Source: Phialocephala subalpina (lineage: Eukaryota > Ascomycota > Leotiomycetes > Helotiales > Mollisiaceae). Taken from it: 64,000 nucleotides of DNA. Below the pieces are notes generated by a model. It had not been told where the DNA came from and made no database searches. It saw only the letters and a list, made by a program, of their open reading frames with translations. The stretch spans positions 1,169,420 to 1,233,419 of the forward strand of contig FJOG01000005.1 in NCBI GenBank assembly GCA_900073065.1, in the 5' to 3' direction. Both the position numbers and the translations under genes were made by a program. This document shows, piece after piece, positions 57,301 through 64,000 of this stretch (its first letter is position 1; each line of letters starts with the position of its first letter).

Positions 57301-60200
57301 CTCATTTAGAGCGGCCCTAGCGACCCGGACAGCGAGATGCAACAATCTCACCTTTCGCCAATGAAATACTCATCCGGGTCATGCAATACAAGTCCGCAGG
57401 ATTTGCGATGTAGAGCAAGGAACTGATTCTTCCATTGAGATTTAGATGAATGTAAAGTGCTTTCAAGGAAGCTTCAGGATATTGTGCTTCTACGACGTGC
57501 AACAGGGCATTGAATTGAGAATTGGAAAGAAATTCCTCGTTGAAATAGGAAGGCATCAATATTTCAGGAATGTTGACGACGTGCAACAGATTTCTTTTCG
57601 AGCTTCATTCGGCGAACTTCGAGGAGATGTCAGACATCGTCCCAACTGCTCCAAATGATTCCACGTGAAAAGTGCAATGAAGGAGGTTGCGCTTGTCCTT
57701 ACGCTGCCGTTGGACCAATAACTCAGAGCCTTGTGAAGCCTTTGGGAAGGACAACGATATGCAACAAAATCCTCTCGTCACGTTGTACCACTTGCTGTAC
57801 TACGAAAACTCACTTTGTTGTACATCGTGAGAGTGGAAGTACCGCCCTCAAAACGCCACGAAGGCGCATTGCTGCCAGATTCATTAGATAGCCTTGAACG
57901 CTTATTCTCTTCACTAGACAAGGTATCTAGCGTCGCGCTGGCAAAACTGCGCTGTGCAACAGATGCATTCCTTGCTGCACGTTGACAAGCGCGCCTCCCG
58001 GAAGGTTAACCGTTTCCACCAGCTTCCCAACCAATCTGTATCGTCAAAAGACTTCAGAGAAGATTGCTGCTCTTCTGAATTCTGTACTCTCCATGCGAAC
58101 TGTTGGCCTGTGCCTGGCCTCCAAATGAAAAGAAAAAGAAAAAAAAGGTAGAATTGGCATGGGACCGCCTTTCTGCGTGCTGGCGAAATGCAACAAAGAC
58201 GCCACCAAGACGCAGATTCGCTTGTCGACCAATGCTCGTGGGCGAAACGACTGATCGAGCGTGATGCTCCTTTGAAGTTTGGACACTCAGCCACACGGAG
58301 ATTTCCCTTTCCTTTGGCCTCCAAGTGTTAGGCGTATTATGAGTGCCTAAGAGGTTCAACTGATCCCGAAACGCAGGTCCTCGTCATTCCTGCGAAGTGC
58401 AACAAAAACGCCTCAAAAAGCAGGCCCACTTGTCGACCAATGCTCATCCCATAGTGCTCAGGCGACCGTGATGCTCTTTTGACTTCTGGACTTTCAACTC
58501 CTCGCTTCGTTCTCACGGCCTCCAAACTGCGGTCGGTGAACACAACAGGCTGAGACTAAAAGGTCGTCCATCCGCCCTGAGTTCGGTAGCTGATCAATCC
58601 TCAACGGTGAAAAGGACGAGATACCAGAGGTGTTTTGAGGATTTCTACCTCCGGGCGTAACGCCCGAGCCTGATTGTATTGTCAGTTTGGCCTCCAATTC
58701 TTCCCCAAAATGGAATTCTCGGCGCCCAGAAACAGTGCTCTTGCAGATTACCTCTCATTCTGCCTCGTCCGGTACATGCTGAGCTAACCGAACAGGCTGC
58801 GATGATCAGAGCTTCTCGTTTACCAGAACAACCAATGCCAGCTTTTCTTTCGAATATGCCCAAGCCTTACCGTGCATGTGAAGCTGAGATGCGAATTTTG
58901 CTGAAGTGATCTCTCGGTAGTCGACCAATCCTCGACGGCGAAAAGGACAAACGGACAGTGCCATCTTTGGGAATTTCACAACCAGAAGGCAACCGAGATA
59001 AAACATCCTGCATATGGCCTCCAAATTATGCACCTCGACACAAAACAACTAGTACCAGCTCCTCAAATGCAACAACTCATGCATGCCTGAAAGGCGAACC
59101 ACCAGAATAACCCAGGCTTGATCCGCTGGCATGAAGCATAAAGCAGCAAGGAATCTAGACTTTGCCTTTCCACAGCAAGAGAAAACGGCGAGGCTGCTAG
59201 TACGCAAGCAAACTGGTTGAGCTCATGGCATTGGTCTGATAAGTTTGCGAATCATCACCAAATTAAGCCTGCCTGCTCTCTCGTCGCTGGTCTCAAAGTT
59301 GCAGGCAGCGGGGCAGTTTTGATAAAACTCGGCCAATCATCGAGACCAAAAACAGCAACCGAACCTCAATGAAAGTCGGGAAATTCATCCCACTCCGAAC
59401 GGAGTTCGAAGTCCATCCGTTATTCCAACGACGTCCAAACAGCCTCCAAAATACCCCAAATTTAGAAAGGCTTTGCATCAGGGCGACGAGACCACGATCC
59501 CTTTGCTTCCTGTGGACCTGTCTTCGAGGATTCCAAGATTGAGACCCATTGTTTTCCTTGCAAATCCTAGCCAACCATGGAGCTCTGTCAAGTATGGATA
59601 TTGCAACAGATAGAGCTGTAGAGAGTGGGCCAACGATTCTGTTTCAGTTGATGGATGCGAGGAGGTTGATTAGATGTAGGGAAGGTGCGGGATCGAAGGC
59701 TGAAAAGATGAGCAGCAACAGCGGTTCCTGATGTGTGAAGTGAAGTGGTGGTACTCGTCCGGGTTTAGGTGAGAAACCCGTTCCTAAGCTTCCTCAGCTT
59801 GAAGGTGCTGAATAGAAGCGTATGACCCTACTAGGTGCAGTGTTTCTGAGGCTGAGAGGATATCTGGCTTGCAAAGCTAAGGTGTGGCCGAAGTTGAATC
59901 GTGATTACTTCACCTGTTCTTCTATGCCACCTTATTCTAGATGGACCTCAAAACAAACTCAAAAACAGGCACCAGCATGAATACAACATAGCGCAGTTCT
60001 TTGCGTGCAAGAAATCAGCAAGGCACACCTAACAGTCCTGGAAGCAACGAAGACCTTTCCATGATATAGCCGATAAATGCCTGGCAACCACTGACGACAA
60101 AAAAACTCATCGACAGCTATTGGTTCTCAAGAAAACACTCTTCCAAGATGACGAGTAAGATGACGCAAAGGCAAAATATGGCCTCCAACATCACTTGAAA
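51320..60200 (-). repeat. Right block of the CCAAT/GTTGCA dispersed repeat (- orientation)
   Basis: About twenty diverged units, interrupted by the gene at 52770-55001. On the + strand each reads as the reverse complement of the left block: GCAACAAAA then ACGTGAC, then a CCAATCA, then GAGAAGGCAGTGTGTGTT, TCTGGATTTCGTACTC, CTATTGGC and finally GGCCTCCAAA. GGCCTCC-type ends occur near 51524, 51913, 52147, 52523, 55709, 55803, 55988, 56152, 56362, 56744, 56951, 58117, 58315, 58517, 58687, 59018 and 60180. Clear examples are 52190-52290, 55560-55720 and 56410-56480. Units decay towards 59-60 kb. No target-site duplications seen. Confidence 0.75.
52770..55001 (-). CDS. Unrecognised 743-aa secretory-pathway membrane protein
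   Basis: One intronless frame from the ATG at 54999-55001. The N terminus (MSSILLALLFPLRTLAAPLS) looks like a signal peptide with cleavage near residue 17-20, or a first membrane anchor. The next part has GPLILLIGERTTQQVLRNV and SLAAAPLGLLTVVTSLIRF, a hydrophobic region, then a hydrophilic stretch to about 320. Membrane segments follow at about 330-400 (FSGAIIGIIACMGIIMVHLI; GWILVMVGYVGIVFGVLFAS), and about 450-490 (ASLITLSVVAAFIAHYLGL; IGELGICIAAAFA). The last 250 residues are soluble. I know similar conserved fungal proteins only as hypothetical membrane proteins, so I assign no function. It sits inside the right repeat block, which stops at its two ends. Confidence 0.85.
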   Translation of the reverse strand: MSSILLALLFPLRTLAAPLSPRAIQSIGSIDPSTDEWSSTLSGIGPLILLIGERTTQQVLRNVRSPSSAFSLAAAPLGLLTVVTSLIRFCGTQQLRAFIGYELEARTVSGIEVTRVNCGGVTAHLTHGYVVRSIVANPASRLIAVSILEGKERGLEEPALERIRASESFERQKRRLGIPEGEASVEWCMHILLTDASNEAVNILVQTLARAVGLDPGRKEILDFQRSLIRGLETDEASDDPGTNSEVFRRDTIEESPFSRISNGKLQPALTSSTMKSDNFKVSVVKVASTLSTITEKRPSTSPFWDFSFLTTFDAVSEFTTSAPTGTFSGAIIGIIACMGIIMVHLIDLWHNDWVMSIGWILVMVGYVGIVFGVLFASLLISSSCISIKLDTSSQNPYRHWKAGMVVSVKNVDSMDTTGSAFVSSPQPHQNLEAIYIKPSTRKDRSLASLITLSVVAAFIAHYLGLRAIKWWASIGELGICIAAAFARSLSNDIRPRFTEVKGLKIDKRCSSTGVIRTQTAHLIDEHTEPTHKVDGRSYSLKILDHAPTVGERVAYQIAKICLNDDTLRTLLIRLTGVQLTISKSTSALSASTRSVLVSFTGGILVSEGLAGPAPQLVLSFQANILDLAAPSSLLGRAIMRQPEWRLQTGAGKGIPLGNVYVFAMQSMLDWWILSEDRNDMADLQRNLHWPMLLVNCAFFLKCLEIGKGDEELMKGLDEVHEEVGEGDLKVARDVVDFLKKWE

Positions 60201-61028
60201 TGGAAGAGGGTGCCTTGCGGACTCTTGAAAGAACGACGAAGCCTCTTTTGAACCTGGCTCTCGACCAGTCATATGGATTGATAAAGCTCAAAAGGTCACT
60301 GTTGATGGATTGTGCTGTCAATGCCAGCACATCTTGCATTTGTCTCCTCGTCAGTCCTAATTGTGACTATTTTAAACCCTGACGTCCTATCGTTAATAGC
60401 ATCGCCCATTTCAGGCTGTACTCTCTCCGTCAGCTGCTGACCAAGCAAAGCTTCGCAGGCAGGCTTCTCCTTCAAACAACGCAGGTACGCGGGCCGAGAT
60501 TCAGATTTGGAAGGCGGAACTATGCATGTGAATTCAAAAAAGGCCAAGGTGACGTGCAGGAGCTCGAAGATAGAGGTGGTTACCGGGAGTTGATACGCAG
60601 AGTCGCGATGCAAGGCCAAAACATGCTTTTGAACAGAAATGAAAGAGCAACATCGTGTTGATGAGCCAAAATTCGAGAAGCATTATTTATTCGAAGAACG
60701 GTTACATATTTAGGACTCGTTTAGACTCGCGATTCCAAAAGAAATAGAATAAGGAAAAGTGAAAGGAAAATCAATTAATCAGAAACGCGGTCGCAGAAGA
60801 TCAATATTGATTCAGGGGGCGTGATGCCGCTAAGAATAAGGTTTGGCGCTAGCGACTGTATCAGGCCTCTCGCTCCAGGTCAACTTCCTTCCCTCTTCAT
60901 CCATCGAAAAATAACAACACCCAACCACAAAAATCAAAATCTCTCATATTCCATCAACTTACAAACCTCATCTACCCGATCACAACCCATCAAAAAGCAC
61001 TCCTCTAAACCCAACGAAATCATCCGCA
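60201..61028. other. Intergenic region and promoter of the 61029 gene
   Basis: No supported gene. From about 60870 the + strand is rich in C, A and CT tracts, as expected for the leader of a highly expressed fungal gene. Confidence 0.5.
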
Positions 61029-61193
61029 ATGGCAGTCAACGCCGCAGCAAAGGCCGCTATGCAGAAGGGACGCGTCGAGAAGGCCAAGTCCAAGAAGGCG
61101 AAGAAGGAGGCTGCTCGTGCCAGAGCTGCTGTCGCCCGCGAGGCACGCTTTGGAAAGAAGACCGGCACCGCGAAGACTACACCCAAGAAGTAA
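61029..61193 (+). CDS. 54-aa lysine/alanine-rich basic protein
   Basis: A frame of 55 codons from the ATG at 61029 (context CCGCAATGG) to TAA at 61191-61193. The sequence starts MAVNAAAKAAMQKGRVEKAK and ends GTAKTTPKK. It is about half Lys, Arg and Ala and would form one long basic helix, then a flexible tail. All thirteen or so lysines use AAG and most alanines use GCC or GCT, the codon bias of strongly expressed fungal genes, which argues for a real gene. It may bind RNA or the ribosome, or be a small nucleolar protein; I recognise no named family. The CA-rich leader supports expression. No intron is needed. Confidence 0.7.
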   Translation: MAVNAAAKAAMQKGRVEKAKSKKAKKEAARARAAVAREARFGKKTGTAKTTPKK

Positions 61194-61808
61194 AGTTGAG
61201 GTCGAGGGACGCGACGCGACGAGAGGAAATGGTGGACTTCGACGTGACGCGACTTGTGCTTTGGGGATACTTGCTGGCTGGACGGGTGGGTTGGGATGGA
61301 GAGCTTGCGCAAACATACGGGCTGGTGTCTTAAGAGAGGAGTGGTTGTGGTTTTCATACGTGATGGGAAGGCATGGATTTCGGGAGGGGTTATGATCTTC
61401 GACGTTTGCTTTTTTCCTTTGGTGGTCGGGCAATTGACATGAGCATCAGGCTTATGGGGTGCTTGCTGGTCACATAATGGGATATCACTCTGCGTTGCTT
61501 TTCTCGTTGGTCGTCGGGCAGTTGAGTTGAGCTCACGGGAAAGTTGCTGGTCACTCGATGGGGTATCAGGTTACGCGCTCTCGATCAATTTGGTCTGGTC
61601 TGTTATCGAGCTGGGCATGGAGTTCACTGGAGGCTTGACGGGCAAACAATGGACCAGACTTGGATCGCTCAATTGATGCGATCTTCTCACATCTACATAC
61701 ATCCCATGATTTTAGTGACGCGACTTGAACAACAACATTGGGCAAATGCCTAAGTGCCTTCCCCTGTTTTCGAATCTGAATACAAAAATTCTTCTTTGGA
61801 ACTTGAGA
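61194..61808. other. Region between convergent genes, no gene seen
   Basis: It carries the 3' ends of the small basic gene (+) and the FAD oxidoreductase gene (-). A GTTGCTGGTCAC/GCTTGCTGGTCACA word and TCGGGCAGTTGA/TCGGGCAATTGA recur near 61430-61480 and 61515-61555, a short tandem duplication of about 85 bases. Confidence 0.5.
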
Positions 61809-63414
61809 CTACAGAGCATCAGCAGCATCTAGCATGCTCAAGGTTTTTATGCGCGAATAGTTGGGAGCAAATGCTGTCGGCAGCCACTCTCTCACCTTCC
61901 CGGCAGGACACCCGGGACTCTCTAGCGCTTCCTCATCATCAAGTCCAAGTATCATCAACGCAACTGCTACTCCACTCAGCCATGCCATCACCATTCCTTC
62001 GCCGCAGAATCCTGCTGCAATCCACTCGCTCGACGATACACTTTCCGAGACTTTCTTGGGTGTTCGACCTGTGATCCGAGGATCCAGCTTCCCTACAAAT
62101 GGAAGCACATCAGCTGTAAAGCCCATAATACCAGACCAGCTCTGCACCAGTCGATTTTCTCTTGCTTTGTCTCCAAATACAGCAGGGACAATTCCTTGGA
62201 GATGCGCTTCGACCAAAGGATCGGTACTATCATCTTCCCATACACCCAGATCACTCAACCCTTTACTTGACGAACGAGTATAGCCTCCACCAAGCATGAT
62301 CTCGCCAGCCTTCCCAGGACGTTTTGTCATGTAGTCAAAGCCACTATCATAGGCAATCGACCACGACCTCTTGCCTTCCACGCCAGGAAAGTCAGGATCA
62401 GGTTTCTGGGCTGTCATATGACCTCTGACACCAGCCATCTTTCCTTTCAGACCCGGCAGGAGGTGTGCAGCAAATGCATTCGTTGCATGAACGATTTGAC
62501 CGACTTCTATTATACCTCTCGGCGTGTGAACTCGAAATTGATGACCTTCCGATCCTTTGTTGTCGATGCTCTCGGCTGGTGTGGACGTCTCAAGCACGAC
62601 TCCAGACATCGTATCAGACAACAACTCATTCCAGATCGAGACTACGAGGCGATATGGCCACAAAGCTCCAGCTTCATACGAGATCGCACCCGCGACATGC
62701 TCGTTGATTCCGAATCGCTATCGACATTAGCACTTCATTCTTCTCTCGCACACCGAGAACACTCACCTCTCGCGCCTCCTCATTCTCCCAAACCTTTACA
62801 TCAACATCAGGCAAATGTCTCTTGAACTCCTCGACCTCCCTCTTCGCCTTCTCAAGCTCCTCCCCACCAAGCACGAGATCCGCCGTCTCAACTCTCCGGC
62901 ACTCCGCAGCTTCAAAATTTCCCTGCTCGCAAAGATTTACCAAGCATTCAAGATGCATCAACTGAAATCTCACCACCTGCAACGCCTTCTCAACACCCAA
63001 CTTACCCTTCAATTCCGCAAACGTCTTATAAGACGCAGTTTTTATATGTCCTCCATTTCTTCCCGTTGCACCACTGCTCAACTCTCTCGCTTCCACCACC
63101 ACGATTTTCTTCTTCAAGCCGAGGCGGTGGCATTGTTGGACAAGTGTCCATGCGATGGCTGCACCGGTTATCCCGGAGCCGATTATTACGATATCTGCAT
63201 TGGTTGGCAGCCTGGGCGATTGGATGTTCACCAGTTCAGAGAATAGGGGGTCATTGAGCCAGAATGGCTTCGTGGACTTTGATCGAGGCAATCCTGGTCC
63301 AGCATTGATGCGGGTGATGACAGCTGTGAATTGGGCGTCTGATTTTCGGAGCTCGGCAATAGCGAGGATGATGATGCGGTATGTTTGGTGGAGGGATGAG
63401 ATGATTCCGCCCAT
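61809..63414 (-). CDS. FAD-dependent oxidoreductase (DAO family), 518 aa
   Basis: Exons 63414-62767 and 62717-61809 are joined in phase 0 by a 49-base intron (GTGAGT..ATAG). The start is the ATG at 63412-63414; upstream frame is closed by a stop. After a hydrophobic N-terminal stretch (residues 4-20) the Rossmann fold follows at about 74-100 (ADIVIIGSGITGAAIAW, GxGxxG at 79-84) with the acidic VVVEARELSSGATGRNGGHI continuation. The C-terminal half has GAISYEAGALWPYRLV, SWSGIMGFTADVLPFVG and GFCGEGMVMAWLSG. This is the D-amino-acid-oxidase-like fold (glycine oxidase, sarcosine oxidase and related proteins) that oxidises a C-N bond with oxygen as the usual acceptor. The exact amine substrate is not readable, and no partner gene is nearby. 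Confidence 0.93.
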
Positions 63415-63634
63415 GGCGAGAGGTCGGAGGGGAGGGAAACGGAAATTGATCTGGATGTCTGAGAGGACGAGCGGGATCAAGCGTTCTTATAGACGAGGAG
63501 ACGGTTAGGGGGAACTCGCTTAGCGCGCAATCAGGTATGATTGGCTCGTGAGCTGCCCTACCAAGGACTTCAGATGAATGTCCGCTGTGAGAAGAGATGT
63601 GCAAGTGCATTGGTGAGTGTTCTAATCTGAATGG

Positions 63635-64000
63635 TCACTTTTCACATGATATGGAATATGAATCAAGTCTGAGTTCCCAGTCATTCGTTAATCGAGCGCC
63701 GACATGATTAATTCTGAGATGATATCTCTTGAATAAGTTTTCATCATGGGGATCATATCTTGAAGGTTCAGTAACATATATCCATTTCAAGTCTGAGAAT
63801 CTCTCGTAATTATTGACAACAACCTCAAGGCAACACAACCCAGAAGGTACGTTCTTGGGCCAACCCATCTCTCCTGGCGACATCCTCAACTCACCAAAAT
63901 TCGACTTAATGACTTCTTCCACCCCTCCTTCCAACTCCCCCTCCGAACTCGCACAGATAAAAGTCCTCGGCGTCCTCACAACACTCGGAATCAAGGAATA
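63635..64000 (-). CDS. Unrecognised protein, 5' part beyond the window
   Basis: The frame is open from the right edge to a stop at 63635-63637; the true start lies outside. The best-looking part is next to the edge: VRTPRTFICASSEGELEGGV, then SNFGELRMSPGEMGWPKN and GLCCLEVVVNNYERF. The last 40 residues may be read-through of an intron or a real C terminus. No domain is recognised. Confidence 0.4.
   Translation of the reverse strand, partial: YSLIPSVVRTPRTFICASSEGELEGGVEEVIKSNFGELRMSPGEMGWPKNVPSGLCCLEVVVNNYERFSDLKWIYVTEPSRYDPHDENLFKRYHLRINHVGARLTNDWELRLDSYSISCEK

Noticed and set aside
31800..60200. CRISPR-like array
   Set aside because: The repeats are eukaryotic, diverged, over 180 bases long, and have no uniform spacers. 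CRISPR is not expected in a fungal nucleus.
1..64000. A secondary-metabolite cluster or virulence island
   Set aside because: The only biosynthetic gene is a dead PKS fragment, and no tailoring enzymes, pathway regulator or resistance gene surround it.

Overview
The window is nuclear DNA of a filamentous ascomycete. Genes carry short 49-133 base GT..AG introns with CTAAT/CTGAC-type branch sites. A complete STE12-type regulator is present, and there are HET-domain and reducing-polyketide-synthase relics. The STE12 protein and gene style look like Pezizomycotina, possibly Leotiomycetes; that last step is inference. No rRNA, convincing tRNA, CRISPR array or origin was seen.

Layout. 1-13.2 kb, almost all on the minus strand: five related genes of an unrecognised family (a decayed copy at the left edge, 1559-3049, 8519-9173, 10800-11466, 12060-13130), mixed with an unrecognised 365-residue gene, a six-exon allantoate-permease-type MFS transporter (6003-7822) and a 119-residue basic protein. 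13.1-20.9 kb has no convincing gene but holds diverged repeats and a pyrimidine-rich leader. 20.9-23.2 kb is the STE12 regulator. 24.2-29.2 kb is an array of nine diverged units of about 590 bases, each with a TATA-like box and a second conserved motif at a nearly fixed distance. 30.0-31.3 kb is a polyketide synthase relic. 32.8-38.6 kb holds a NAPE-PLD-like metallo-hydrolase, a BTB/POZ protein, a HET-domain relic and an unknown three-exon gene. 38.8-41.2 kb holds a 660-base hAT-type MITE inserted into the last codons of a serine beta-lactamase-like hydrolase. 41.7-46.6 kb and 51.3-60.2 kb are two large blocks of one dispersed repeat in opposite orientations, flanking a sugar transporter and containing an intronless 743-residue membrane protein. 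61-64 kb has a 54-residue lysine-rich protein, an FAD-dependent amine oxidoreductase and a gene cut by the right edge.

How it fits together. The intact genes are mostly independent housekeeping, transport or regulatory genes, not one pathway. What sets the window apart is repeated local duplication followed by divergence: a gene family, two intergenic unit arrays and duplicated promoters. Three pseudogenes have stop codons that fit C-to-T (or G-to-A) changes, which suggests repeat-induced point mutation or a similar process. The three best candidates for undescribed biology are the five-copy family with a shared phase-1 intron, the 590-base TATA-unit array downstream of STE12, and the CCAAT/GTTGCA repeat in two opposed blocks. 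Splice sites, protein lengths and alignments were worked out by eye.
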